42,243 bases of DNA, from the IMG/VR virus record IMGVR_UViG_3300028559_000077, positions 1-42,243 of that record; one strand, given 5' to 3'. This document shows, one piece after another, positions 8,151-15,860 of this stretch. The DNA is from a virus. The notes under the pieces are model-generated. The model saw only the letters and a list, made by a program, of their open reading frames with translations, was not told the origin of the DNA and ran no database searches. A program made the position numbers and the translations under genes. Positions within the stretch are counted from its first letter, which is position 1; each line of letters opens with the position of its first letter.

Positions 8151-9632
8151 ATGCCATCATTTAAAGATTTTATCGGTCACTTAGACGAATTAGAGACAAA
8201 AACTTATACTCAATTATTTGACATAACTAAGTTTTTTCTTCCTGATAAAGAAGTAATTAAAAAACTTATAAAACAAAAGAATCCATACTTCACCGAGGAG
8301 CAAATAGATGATATAGTTGACTCTGCGGAGGAAGGAAAGGCTAAACTTGAAGAGGAAGAGAAAAAATTAGAAGAAGAAGAGGAAAGACTTGAAAAAGAGC
8401 GCGAGGAAGCAGAGAACAACGCGAATGAAGTTGCTGATGATAATAGGGCAGAGGAAAGACAAAGAAAGAAAGAAGAGAGAAAGGCCAAGAGAGCAGAGAA
8501 AAGAGCTGAAGCAAAAAAGCTTAGACAAGAGCAACAGGCTGAGATGAAAAGAATCTATAAAGATGCAGTTGAACAAATAAAAAAAGAAGTTCAAGAATTA
8601 AAAAAAGAAATTAAAGAAGCTGCACATAAATTATTTAATGAGTTTATAAACCTCACTCAAAAACTAATAACTGGATTAATTAAAACAGTTAGTTCTTTAG
8701 TTGCGATAATACAAATTATTGCTTTACCACCTTGGAATATACCATTAGCTTTACTCACACTGTTAGTTGTTTTAGAGTTCTTTCTAGATCTTCTAAGACA
8801 GTTAAACTTAGTAGCTCCAATATTAAAACCATTAAAAAATCTAGAACCTTTTATGTCAAAGGAAGATTTGGCAAAAGTTGCTGGAATTTTAGATCCACCG
8901 ATAGTATTCATTTTAGGATTATATACACCATTTGAAAAGTTTAAAAAATTTATAGAAAAGATATTAAATAAGCTAAAAAGCCTGACTGGAAATAAAGATA
9001 ATCAAGTAAAAGCTTTCAGAAAAGTTACAAAGAAATTAAAAAAACTTGGATATTTTAAAGAAGGGACAGCTGATTTTAGCGATTGGGGTGGTCGGAATGA
9101 TACAGAAGTAGATGGAGATGATGATGAAGAAGTTAGAGCGATATTAGATACCTATAAAATCGGACCTACTGCGGGTACCCCCTTTAAAGGATATACCCCT
9201 TCTAATGGTCCTCAACAAGATATAGGAGTAATTGGATATAAAGAGGAAGATGAAGTTGGTGGTGATGAATCTGGTAGTGGATCTGGTAATGGATCTGGTA
9301 GTGGTGCCGGTGTAGATGCTGAACTAAAGAATACAAAAGTAGGTGTTAGTAAAAGCGGAAAGGGGCGAAGTAAAAAGTTACCACTCGATATATTAAATAG
9401 TACAGAAAATACAAGTAGTATTCTTAGTAGTTTGAATGATTTTTTACAGTCAAAATCTATCGTCGATGGTATTAGTGCAGAAGGGGTTGCAAGTGCTGAT
9501 AATTATGTATATGATGTTTTATTACCAAGTGGAGAAATATTAAACTCTTTATCTGAAGATCAGTTGGAAGAGCTAAAAAAACAATTTGATTTAGCATTTA
9601 CTAATTTTGAGGAAGATGATAATGAGAACTAA
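8151..9632 (+). CDS. Coiled-coil and membrane-segment protein, probably virion-associated
   Basis: This 493-residue protein has clear regional composition. Residues 60-165 are a long charged coiled coil (runs of Glu/Lys/Arg). Residues about 170-225 hold two hydrophobic segments (ITGLIKTVSSLVAIIQIIAL and LALLTLLVVLEFFLDLL). A helical region follows to 310. An acidic, Gly/Ser linker (ESGSGSGNGSGSGAG) lies near 375-390 before a final acidic domain. Coiled coil plus membrane helices suits a tape-measure-like or membrane-inserting injection protein, though it is short for a tape measure. The start MPSFKDFIGHL resembles the MK-x-F-x-x-F peptides elsewhere. No homologue recognised. Confidence 0.7.
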   Translation: MPSFKDFIGHLDELETKTYTQLFDITKFFLPDKEVIKKLIKQKNPYFTEEQIDDIVDSAEEGKAKLEEEEKKLEEEEERLEKEREEAENNANEVADDNRAEERQRKKEERKAKRAEKRAEAKKLRQEQQAEMKRIYKDAVEQIKKEVQELKKEIKEAAHKLFNEFINLTQKLITGLIKTVSSLVAIIQIIALPPWNIPLALLTLLVVLEFFLDLLRQLNLVAPILKPLKNLEPFMSKEDLAKVAGILDPPIVFILGLYTPFEKFKKFIEKILNKLKSLTGNKDNQVKAFRKVTKKLKKLGYFKEGTADFSDWGGRNDTEVDGDDDEEVRAILDTYKIGPTAGTPFKGYTPSNGPQQDIGVIGYKEEDEVGGDESGSGSGNGSGSGAGVDAELKNTKVGVSKSGKGRSKKLPLDILNSTENTSSILSSLNDFLQSKSIVDGISAEGVASADNYVYDVLLPSGEILNSLSEDQLEELKKQFDLAFTNFEEDDNEN

Positions 9633-9679
9633 CTTTTTCATAATCTAATCATATAATAGAAAAATTAATACTATTTAAT

Positions 9680-9904
9680 ATGCCAACTGCAAAACATAGA
9701 AAGAACCACAAACAAAAAGCACAAGCCAGAAAAATAAAAGTAGAAGAGGCTAAAAAGAAATATCAAAAAATGCAAAAAGATCTTTTAATGAAATTAATTG
9801 ATCAGGAAAAGCAATCAGGTATGTTTGATAATCTTCCATCTATAAATTTACCAAATTTGAACATTGACGGTCCTCAATTGGATATAAGTGGTCCATCTAT
9901 TTAA
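9680..9904 (+). CDS. Small basic protein with Pro/Asn-rich tail
   Basis: This is a 74-residue protein. The first 45 residues are strongly basic and helical (KHRKNHKQKAQARKIKVEEA), and the last 25 carry short repeats ending in LNIDGPQLDISGPSI. It might bind DNA or RNA through the basic half. It is preceded by an AT-rich promoter-like region and follows the coiled-coil gene by 47 bases. Function unknown. Confidence 0.65.
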   Translation: MPTAKHRKNHKQKAQARKIKVEEAKKKYQKMQKDLLMKLIDQEKQSGMFDNLPSINLPNLNIDGPQLDISGPSI

Positions 9905-10091
9905 CTAAAATAAGACCTAAAAGATAAAGAAAAATATTACTAATCCGATTATTACTTTTTTTAGTAATCTGTTTAGAAATCTTATAGGATAGATATTTTC
10001 TAGCCAAGATAGATTTATTACAATTTTCTCCTTTTAACTTACACGAAATTAAATAGTCATTTACAATTAAAATTGACTTAATATTACTCAT
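9897..10091 (-). CDS. Small hypothetical protein with C-terminal membrane helix
   Basis: This 64-residue ORF is Lys/Ser-rich with a hydrophobic end (IFLYLLGLILVK) that could be a membrane anchor. It fills an otherwise empty gap between two plus-strand genes and overlaps the previous gene by eight bases, tail to tail. Upstream on the minus strand is an AATATATAA-type element. Coding is plausible but not certain. Confidence 0.45.
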   Translation of the reverse strand: MSNIKSILIVNDYLISCKLKGENCNKSILARKYLSYKISKQITKKSNNRISNIFLYLLGLILVK

Positions 10092-10130
10092 TGTGATAAT
10101 AAAAACATTTACCTTATATATTATAAAAAA

Positions 10131-11186
10131 ATGATAAATTTACAACTAAATACCGACGATAATCAAATAGGTGATTACTTACATATCTGTGAAGTATTCA
10201 ATAAAAGACCAAATAGACTAGTAATACATGATACTTTTGAAGGTACATCATTTATTGATAAGATAAATACTATATCAAGTGAGTCTTTAGATAATGATGT
10301 ACACTTTATTGAGATGATACCATCCGATGATAAGTATGTCATAAACCAAAGAATTCTTAAAAAAATATCGGATAATATATTTATATCATTTTTAGAAATT
10401 GATAACGAGGATGAGAACTATTTAATTAGTGAAGTTTTATTTTATTACAAAGACACAGAAGATAAGTTGAAAATTGAAGAGATTATTGAAGATTTATCTA
10501 CAAGTATATTAGATTTTTCCGAATCTGTAAATCATAAAATTAACATACTATCATCAAATAATGGTATACTAGATTTAGATTCAATTATTATAGACGATAT
10601 TGAAGATATAGAATTATTCTATAACGAGGATGTAATTAAATCAGTAAATAAGACTATAAAATGCTTAAAAAAGCAGAACTCTGGTCTATCAATAATTCGT
10701 GGTGAGGTAGGGACTGGTAAGACATCACTTGCCAAGTATATAGCAAAACAATTAGATGAGATAACAATATTTATACCGATTAATTTTATTGAACAATCAA
10801 TAAATAATCCGGATTTTAGAAACTTTTTGAAAAAATATAAAAAAGTTCTGATCGTTATAGATGATTGTGATTTTTTTAGTTTCTTAGGAAAAAATAACTA
10901 TTTAGCTTCTAATATTCTACAACTAGTAGATGGTGTTTTATCTGATTTGATATCAGTACATGTTTTATTAGTATTTAATATCGATTCTAATTGTGAAATT
11001 GAAGAAATATATGAAGACTGTAATTGTTTAATAGATATTATTGAAGTTAATTATTTAGATGGTGATAAATCAACCGATTTAAGTAAACATTTAAATCATA
11101 ATAAAAAATATAAATCAGATACTAAACTGATTGATATTGTTAAGAATAAAAAATCTAAAAATAAAAACCTTTTAGGATTAAAATAA
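10131..11186 (+). CDS. AAA+ ATPase
   Basis: This 351-residue protein has a C-terminal AAA+ core. Walker A GEVGTGKT is at residues 191-198 and Walker B KVLIVIDDCD at about 238-247, with hydrophobic strands between. The N-terminal 170 residues are acidic and unassigned. The C-terminus is basic (DIVKNKKSKNKNLLGLK), perhaps for nucleic-acid or partner binding. Family members couple ATP hydrolysis to remodelling of a partner, which here is unknown. It is followed closely by a small coiled-coil gene (10 bases), suggesting cotranscription. Confidence 0.8.
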   Translation: MINLQLNTDDNQIGDYLHICEVFNKRPNRLVIHDTFEGTSFIDKINTISSESLDNDVHFIEMIPSDDKYVINQRILKKISDNIFISFLEIDNEDENYLISEVLFYYKDTEDKLKIEEIIEDLSTSILDFSESVNHKINILSSNNGILDLDSIIIDDIEDIELFYNEDVIKSVNKTIKCLKKQNSGLSIIRGEVGTGKTSLAKYIAKQLDEITIFIPINFIEQSINNPDFRNFLKKYKKVLIVIDDCDFFSFLGKNNYLASNILQLVDGVLSDLISVHVLLVFNIDSNCEIEEIYEDCNCLIDIIEVNYLDGDKSTDLSKHLNHNKKYKSDTKLIDIVKNKKSKNKNLLGLK

Positions 11187-11196
11187 AATTTAAAAA

Positions 11197-11523
11197 ATGA
11201 TATCAGAATTAACCGATGAAGAAATATTGGAGTATTTAATGACATCTGACATAATAGAAAATTTTAGACCAGATGAATATAAATATTTAATCTTTAAATT
11301 TAGAGAAATTTATAGAGTATTACACGGTAGGCATCAATTATATAAAACTGATGCAGGTAGGACTATTCAAGAATTAAAATCTTCCGAAGAGAGTTCAAAT
11401 AAGACGATATATGATTTGCAAGTTTTAAATGCAAATCTTTCAAATGAAATAAATTCTCTAAAATCACCAAGGAAACTAACTTGGAAAGAGAGACTTAGTG
11501 GTAAAACTATACACAAAAACTAA
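11197..11523 (+). CDS. Hypothetical coiled-coil protein
   Basis: This 108-residue acidic protein has a helical N-terminal half and a C-terminal segment with heptad-like spacing (IYDLQVLNANLSNEINSLKS) ending in a basic tail. The 10-base gap to the upstream AAA+ gene suggests it could be a partner or adaptor of that ATPase. No family recognised. Confidence 0.65.
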   Translation: MISELTDEEILEYLMTSDIIENFRPDEYKYLIFKFREIYRVLHGRHQLYKTDAGRTIQELKSSEESSNKTIYDLQVLNANLSNEINSLKSPRKLTWKERLSGKTIHKN

Positions 11524-11525
11524 AG

Positions 11526-11565
11526 TACATTTTTATTTTAATATATACATTAAAATAAAAATGTA
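11526..11565. repeat. Perfect 17-bp palindrome with promoter element in its centre
   Basis: Two 17-base arms (11526-11542 and 11549-11565) flank ATATAC. The TTAATATATA element spans the left arm and loop, and the right arm ends two bases before the next ATG. As DNA it is a large inverted repeat. As RNA from upstream it would be a terminator-like hairpin that could block read-through while the embedded promoter fires for the next gene. Confidence 0.85.
11538..11547 (+). promoter_or_regulatory. TTAATATATA promoter-like element inside palindrome
   Basis: An exact copy 20 bases before the ATG at 11568, centred in the palindrome. Confidence 0.6.
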
Positions 11566-11567
11566 AA

Positions 11568-11984
11568 ATGATATTTAATTTTAAATATTTTTGCTTAAAT
11601 GAGGCTAGGAAAGATAAGAAGTTTCTTACTGACACTCTCGATGATCTTTTAACAAAAAAAGTATCAGTTGAGATGAAAACCGGTTTGTCACAGAAAGACA
11701 TTTACTCAACTGCTGCTATAATCCAATATTTCAAAGATCAAGGGCTTACCTCTCAAAATGCAACAGATGCTTTAAATGCATTCCAAAATGATAAAGAACT
11801 TAAAAAAGATCTGAAATCAATAAGTATTAGAGATTCTAAATTAAAAGCAAATTACCCTTATTTTTATAAAAAATTATCAGATACAGAGGCTAACAAAATC
11901 AAGGAAAAGATAGAAAAATCTTTAAAAGAAACTCCTGAATCAGGAGTTAAAAAGACCACAAAAAGAAGCACAACAAAAAAATAA
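11568..11984 (+). CDS. Unknown protein with capsid-targeting-like N-terminus
   Basis: This 138-residue protein starts MIFNFKYFCLNEARKDKK, close to the T4 internal-protein peptide MKTYQEFIAEA. The body is helical and the last 15 residues are very basic (KKTTKRSTTKK), as expected for something that binds packaged DNA. It sits directly upstream of the Hc1-like gene (nine bases), so the two may form a DNA-binding pair. No homologue recognised. Confidence 0.7.
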   Translation: MIFNFKYFCLNEARKDKKFLTDTLDDLLTKKVSVEMKTGLSQKDIYSTAAIIQYFKDQGLTSQNATDALNAFQNDKELKKDLKSISIRDSKLKANYPYFYKKLSDTEANKIKEKIEKSLKETPESGVKKTTKRSTTKK

Positions 11985-11993
11985 AATAAAACT

Positions 11994-12209
11994 ATGGAGT
12001 ACATTGACAAATATGATCAACTTCTTAAGTTATTAACTGAGGAAATTGAAATAGACGGTAAAAAATATTTACTTAAAGATGAATTTGATAAATTTTTCGT
12101 TAAAGGAAATAAGACAGCCGCTACTAGAGTGAGAAAATTTATGCAAGAGATTAAAAAGAAATCTCAAGAAATTAGAGATGATGTTCAAGATTATAGAAAA
12201 TCAATCTAA
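11994..12209 (+). CDS. Hc1/histone H1-like DNA-binding protein
   Basis: This 71-residue protein has the hallmark of the small Bacteroidota histone H1-like (Hc1 family) proteins: a Val-x-GNK-x-A-x-TR-x-RK core, here FVKGNKTAATRVRKFMQEI at about 35-53, followed by a short basic helix. Such proteins bind DNA and help compact the nucleoid. In a phage it might coat or condense phage DNA or alter host chromatin. It has no long Lys/Ala tail. It shares a short operon with the preceding basic-tailed gene and ends at a strong terminator. The family call rests on the motif alone. Confidence 0.65.
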   Translation: MEYIDKYDQLLKLLTEEIEIDGKKYLLKDEFDKFFVKGNKTAATRVRKFMQEIKKKSQEIRDDVQDYRKSI

Positions 12210-12216
12210 TATGAAT

Positions 12217-12246
12217 AAAAAGTCAGAGTCTTCTCTGACTTTTTTG
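12217..12246 (+). terminator. Rho-independent terminator
   Basis: AAAAGTCAGAG and CTCTGACTTTT form a stem over a TCTT loop, with a T-run on the right. It ends the Hc1 operon and lies immediately before the next promoter-like element. Confidence 0.9.
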
Positions 12247-12248
12247 TT

Positions 12249-12258
12249 TTAATATATA
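12249..12258 (+). promoter_or_regulatory. TTAATATATA promoter-like element
   Basis: An exact copy four bases before an ATG and abutting the preceding terminator. The 31 bases starting here recur identically at 12688. Confidence 0.65.
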
Positions 12259-12262
12259 CACT

Positions 12263-12691
12263 ATGAAAAAATTCTCAAAAATAAACGAATCAGTATCTTT
12301 TGATAAGAATGATATAGATAAAGTCGGTGATATATTATCAGATTTTAAGGATGAATCTAAATTTAATATAGAAATAACATACATGGGATCAAATGGACTC
12401 ACATATGGTAGAGAAATACCGGAATGGATGAATAATTTTAGCTGGGTTGAAATTATTATAAATTATAAAAAAGATTCATCCGAAGTTGAATTTTTTGAAG
12501 AACTTAATTTTTTTAATCAAAATATACATAATGTAATTTCACATTTAGAATCAATGGGTGAAGTTTTCTACAAGACAAACATTGAACATGAAAGAACTAT
12601 TCGTACACGAAACAATTCTTCCAAAGATAGATTAGGTGACAAAATATCCCGTGTTAATTTACAATCAACAATAAAAGTATTCGCAAATTAA
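12263..12691 (+). CDS. Unknown protein with capsid-targeting-like N-terminus
   Basis: This 142-residue protein starts MKKFSKINESVSF, one of the shared short N-terminal peptides. The remainder is mixed alpha/beta with an aromatic-rich centre (PEWMNNFSWVEIIINY) and a basic C-terminal third. The promoter element and first codons are identical to those of the next gene, so the two share a duplicated leader, although the bodies do not look alike. Function unknown. Confidence 0.7.
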   Translation: MKKFSKINESVSFDKNDIDKVGDILSDFKDESKFNIEITYMGSNGLTYGREIPEWMNNFSWVEIIINYKKDSSEVEFFEELNFFNQNIHNVISHLESMGEVFYKTNIEHERTIRTRNNSSKDRLGDKISRVNLQSTIKVFAN

Positions 12692-12697
12692 TATATA
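12688..12697 (+). promoter_or_regulatory. TTAATATATA promoter-like element
   Basis: An exact copy overlapping the stop codon of the previous gene and four bases before the next ATG. Confidence 0.65.
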
Positions 12698-12701
12698 CAC
12701 T

Positions 12702-13271
12702 ATGAAAAAATTCTCAAATATAACAGGACAAAAAGTAGCTGAAGAGCCAAAAATCGAAATTAAAATAACAGAAGCTGATATTTTTAAATCAAAGGTTATG
12801 ACATTAATGGATGATTTTTTAAAAGTCCAAATGTATGGACCAATAACAAGATATCATGTTGCTGGAACTATGAAAGTTACTGGTAAAGAATTGTTTTTAG
12901 AAGCTCTTATGGACTTACTTGATACAAAGTCAAATGTAGATAATATTAAATTACTTGAATCATTAAAATCAAAAATATCAGATTGGCAAGTTATAGATGA
13001 AACAATAGATACAATAGCTTCTCAACCAACTGGATTATATAAACATAGATCAGTTATAAAATCACTTTATAATAAATATAAATCAGATAGTAATCTTTTA
13101 ATAGAACAAACTGAAAAATCAGCTAATAAGATTAAGTCATTAGATAATGTATTTTTGAGATATAAAGCTTGTGAATCACTACTTAATGATAGTGAATTTA
13201 ATACAGATTTAATTCAAAAAATGTCTGAAAAATATTTAAATAGATTAAATCAACTAAATGAATCTAATTAA
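12702..13271 (+). CDS. Unknown helical protein
   Basis: This 189-residue protein has the same first five residues (MKKFS) as the previous gene, but then NITGQKVAEE. It is predominantly helical, with a segment YGPITRYHVAGTMKVTGKEL near residue 45 that looks like a conserved core. There are no enzyme motifs. It overlaps the next gene by 14 bases in another frame, implying translational coupling. Confidence 0.7.
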   Translation: MKKFSNITGQKVAEEPKIEIKITEADIFKSKVMTLMDDFLKVQMYGPITRYHVAGTMKVTGKELFLEALMDLLDTKSNVDNIKLLESLKSKISDWQVIDETIDTIASQPTGLYKHRSVIKSLYNKYKSDSNLLIEQTEKSANKIKSLDNVFLRYKACESLLNDSEFNTDLIQKMSEKYLNRLNQLNESN

Positions 13272-13692
13272 ATCATATAGTCAATTTATAAATGAAGCAG
13301 TTCTTAGAACACCACCTAAAGAAGAATTAGTTGGTAAAAGAGTAATGGTGTATTACAATTTACATACTCATACATTTTCTGTTCGATTTAATGAAAGAGT
13401 TGTTCTTCACACCGATTACATTAAATTAGAAAATGTTGAATTTAGAGTTAGACCAGGTGGAAGAGAGAAAGTTAGACAACAACAATCAAAGAATGTACAT
13501 GCATTCGTTATTGGTAACATAGTAGATTATACTTTACCAGGTGAAGAAATTCCAAATCCATCCACTGATAATCAAGCAACTTATAACCCATATAAATATG
13601 ACTCCTTTGTTAAAAAGGACACCGATGAACCAATATTTAAAGCAAAAGTGGTAGAGATGATTAAGAGAAAAGTATATCTTGTCTCGGAATAA
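13258..13692 (+). CDS. Conserved-looking phage protein with capsid-targeting-like N-terminus
   Basis: This 144-residue protein opens MNLIKSYSQFINEAVLRT, the best match in the window to the T4 internal-protein targeting peptide (x-F-I-x-EA). After it comes a compact beta-rich domain with VMVYYNLHTHTFSVRF, a segment VEFRVRPGGREKVRQQQ, and a basic C-terminus. It has a 14-base overlap with the upstream gene. Function unknown. Nucleic-acid binding is possible given the Arg/Gln patches. Confidence 0.75.
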   Translation: MNLIKSYSQFINEAVLRTPPKEELVGKRVMVYYNLHTHTFSVRFNERVVLHTDYIKLENVEFRVRPGGREKVRQQQSKNVHAFVIGNIVDYTLPGEEIPNPSTDNQATYNPYKYDSFVKKDTDEPIFKAKVVEMIKRKVYLVSE

Positions 13693-13693
13693 T

Positions 13694-13963
13694 TTAAAAC
13701 CAAATTGTCCAAACTAGGTGTGGTACTTCTTTACAAGTACATATTCTTACCGAATATCTTTTACATTGATTTAACACCTCTAAAGGAGCTTCATTACAGG
13801 CTGATAACCTATCAATGTTAAAATCATATATAAACGAACCTTGAAATCGTTTTCTATCCTCTATGTTATAGGAGTCCATATGAAAAACTTTAACACTATC
13901 TGGTAAATATGCCTCAATAAATGACATATCTCCGTTTGAAACATTTTGATGTTTACTATACAT
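13694..13963 (-). CDS. Small Cys-containing protein at operon end
   Basis: This 89-residue protein has cysteines at CNEAP, NQCKR and RICTCKE and ends HLVWTIWF. It overlaps the HAD gene upstream by eight bases and is the last gene of the five-gene minus-strand operon beginning with the DHH protein. The Cys spacing is not a clear zinc finger. No family recognised. It ends two bases from the convergent plus-strand gene. Confidence 0.6.
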   Translation of the reverse strand: MYSKHQNVSNGDMSFIEAYLPDSVKVFHMDSYNIEDRKRFQGSFIYDFNIDRLSACNEAPLEVLNQCKRYSVRICTCKEVPHLVWTIWF

Positions 13964-14378
13964 ATTTATCTTTTAATAAAATTTTTTCAGCAATATCATA
14001 CTCTTCTTGTGAGAATCCAATCCATCCTCTACACTTAACAATATTTGACAACCCCTGTCTTTCTATATCTACGGTACAATCATCAAGTATAATGAAATTA
14101 TCTACTTGATTGTTTCTTAACCATTCTTCTATTTCAGAACCTCTACCATCAAACTTTATAATTGGTGTGTAGTCATAGATTTCAACCTCAATGCCATTTT
14201 GTATAAAAATATTTTGCAATTCATAAATTGAATGATTTGTTCTCCAAGTGGAACTAATCACTACTCGTAAATTAAATTCTAGACAAAGTTTATTATATAA
14301 ATTAATAGCAGTCTTATTCCACCTATTAGAAGTAGTGTTAAAAAGAACCCCGTCTATATCCGTGAATACTGCATTCAT
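13956..14378 (-). CDS. HAD-family phosphatase, RNA-repair-type
   Basis: This 140-residue haloacid dehalogenase-fold protein has motif I DIDGVL (nucleophile D7, acid D9), motif II SSTWR at about 42-46, and motif IV ILDD with D99/D100. Short, cap-less HADs with DxDGVL and SSTWR are the type fused to kinases and ligases in Swiss Army Knife RNA-repair proteins and also occur free in phages. The expected activity is removal of a phosphate, perhaps from an RNA or nucleotide end. It sits one base after the nucleotidyltransferase gene and overlaps the next gene. The substrate is inferred from family and neighbours only. Confidence 0.75.
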   Translation of the reverse strand: MNAVFTDIDGVLFNTTSNRWNKTAINLYNKLCLEFNLRVVISSTWRTNHSIYELQNIFIQNGIEVEIYDYTPIIKFDGRGSEIEEWLRNNQVDNFIILDDCTVDIERQGLSNIVKCRGWIGFSQEEYDIAEKILLKDKYV

Positions 14379-14379
14379 T

Positions 14380-14985
14380 TTACTTAGTTGTTACGTTTCT
14401 AAAATCTGTAAGAATACTATTTCTAAGAGGTCTAAATTCTGTGTCTAATTCATCCCAAGTCCATTCTTTAGAAATGATTTTATCATGAATATAATTAGCC
14501 ACTGAGAAATCGTATATACTTCCAGTTTGTGATATTTGAATGCCAAATATAGGAATTCTTAAACTATGAAACAAGGATTTAATACCGATATAATAATCTC
14601 CTTGTTCTATCTTCTTTTTTGCTTTTACCCAAGAGTTAGAAGATATATGAGAGAATGAATGTCTTAAAGATGGTATATTCGGATTCCAATCAAACTTAAC
14701 ATCTTCTTTTAATCTAAACTCTTTTGGTGTGAAGAAAGCTTCTACTGAACTTGAATGATGTTCTTTCAAGTTTTTAAGAAACTGATCCTCAGTCATAACA
14801 TGAATATTAAAGTCACCAGAATGAATCTCCTGATTAGTGTTTGGTGTATTAGCAATCATAATAAAATCCCAATCGGAATTGTGCGTAGTGGTACCATAGA
14901 CTTGGCTACCAAACACATAAATATTTTTTACACGACTTGAATGTATTTTTGATCCTTTAATTACCTCTTCTGCTGTTGGTATCAT
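14380..14985 (-). CDS. Nucleotidyltransferase-fold protein (MNT/Pol-beta type)
   Basis: This 201-residue protein has a Pol-beta superfamily motif: FGSQVYGTTTHNSDWDF, with GS at 26-27, catalytic Asp at 38 and 40, and a likely third acid at D58. A helical C-terminal part follows (residues 120-200). Members transfer a nucleotide to RNA, protein or small molecules. In minimal nucleotidyltransferases a HEPN partner is common, but none is evident here. It overlaps the upstream gene by ATGA and is followed by the HAD gene. A role in nucleic-acid end processing is a context-based guess. Confidence 0.75.
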   Translation of the reverse strand: MIPTAEEVIKGSKIHSSRVKNIYVFGSQVYGTTTHNSDWDFIMIANTPNTNQEIHSGDFNIHVMTEDQFLKNLKEHHSSSVEAFFTPKEFRLKEDVKFDWNPNIPSLRHSFSHISSNSWVKAKKKIEQGDYYIGIKSLFHSLRIPIFGIQISQTGSIYDFSVANYIHDKIISKEWTWDELDTEFRPLRNSILTDFRNVTTK

Positions 14986-15830
14986 AATCCCAATTCTTTA
15001 AATAAATCATCACGTTGTCTTGATATCTCTTCAAAATTACTATAAGGAATATAAGATGATATTTTTTTATCATCAGTTATTTTTATTTCAAGAAATCCAT
15101 AATAATTAACTCTACTATCCTCAACAAGATATTGTTTATCAATTGTTAAGAATCCATCACTTTCTTTTATACACTTTACAAATAAACCAGTTTCTATTTT
15201 CATCATAGGTCTTAATCTATGTTGTAATTCTGTGATTAATGATTTTATATTACACTTTCTTAAATCAAAATCTTGTTCTTTTGTGAATCCTATAAACATT
15301 TCAATAAAATCTTGAGTCTTTTTCAACTCTCTCGAATATAATTTAGGCTTTTCAAGTTTTTTAAAGTACATCCATGATTTAAAATATACATCTGAAAATT
15401 CTATATTATTCTGAATAAAATAATTTAAGATAATTGGTTCAGCTCTTTCTAATCCAGCACAATAGGATTGATTATTACTTTTCGTATATCTACGGTTCGT
15501 TTTAGAATCATTAAAAACTTTAATGAAATCCTCATGAGTTTTTTTCAAGAATATACTCTTGGCTTTACCACCATAAGATAGTTCAGAAACCATTTTCTTA
15601 ACATCCCTGTATGTAATCTTATCATCATATATAAGTTTTTGATTACCCACATTTGGTAAGTTCTTTATATACGATATAAGATTGACATATTGATCAAGTC
15701 CAACACCATTGAGTGTATCTCTTGTCACCTTATCGTCTTCATAATCTTGAAGAATAGGAAATTCCTGCTTAACCTCTTGAAGGAGTTGTAGATTATATTT
15801 TAGAGTATCGAGATTTAATATCATACCCAA
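14982..15830 (-). CDS. Unknown protein in the DHH-nucleotidyltransferase operon
   Basis: This 282-residue, helix-rich protein is from no family I recognise. A conserved-looking centre (NNQSYCAGLERAEPIILNYF) and a beta-rich C-terminal segment with YYGFLEIKI are the main landmarks. The gene lies 30 bases after the DHH phosphoesterase gene and overlaps the nucleotidyltransferase gene by ATGA, so it is translated with them. It may be a substrate-recognition subunit, but that is speculation. Confidence 0.7.
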   Translation of the reverse strand: MGMILNLDTLKYNLQLLQEVKQEFPILQDYEDDKVTRDTLNGVGLDQYVNLISYIKNLPNVGNQKLIYDDKITYRDVKKMVSELSYGGKAKSIFLKKTHEDFIKVFNDSKTNRRYTKSNNQSYCAGLERAEPIILNYFIQNNIEFSDVYFKSWMYFKKLEKPKLYSRELKKTQDFIEMFIGFTKEQDFDLRKCNIKSLITELQHRLRPMMKIETGLFVKCIKESDGFLTIDKQYLVEDSRVNYYGFLEIKITDDKKISSYIPYSNFEEISRQRDDLFKELGL

Positions 15831-15860
15831 ATATAATAAAATTATTTATAATAAAATAAT

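Noticed and set aside
8210-8594. Ser/Phe/Leu-rich minus-strand ORFs opposite the coiled-coil region.
   Set aside because: They are the antisense reading of Glu/Lys-rich codons and have no independent start signals.
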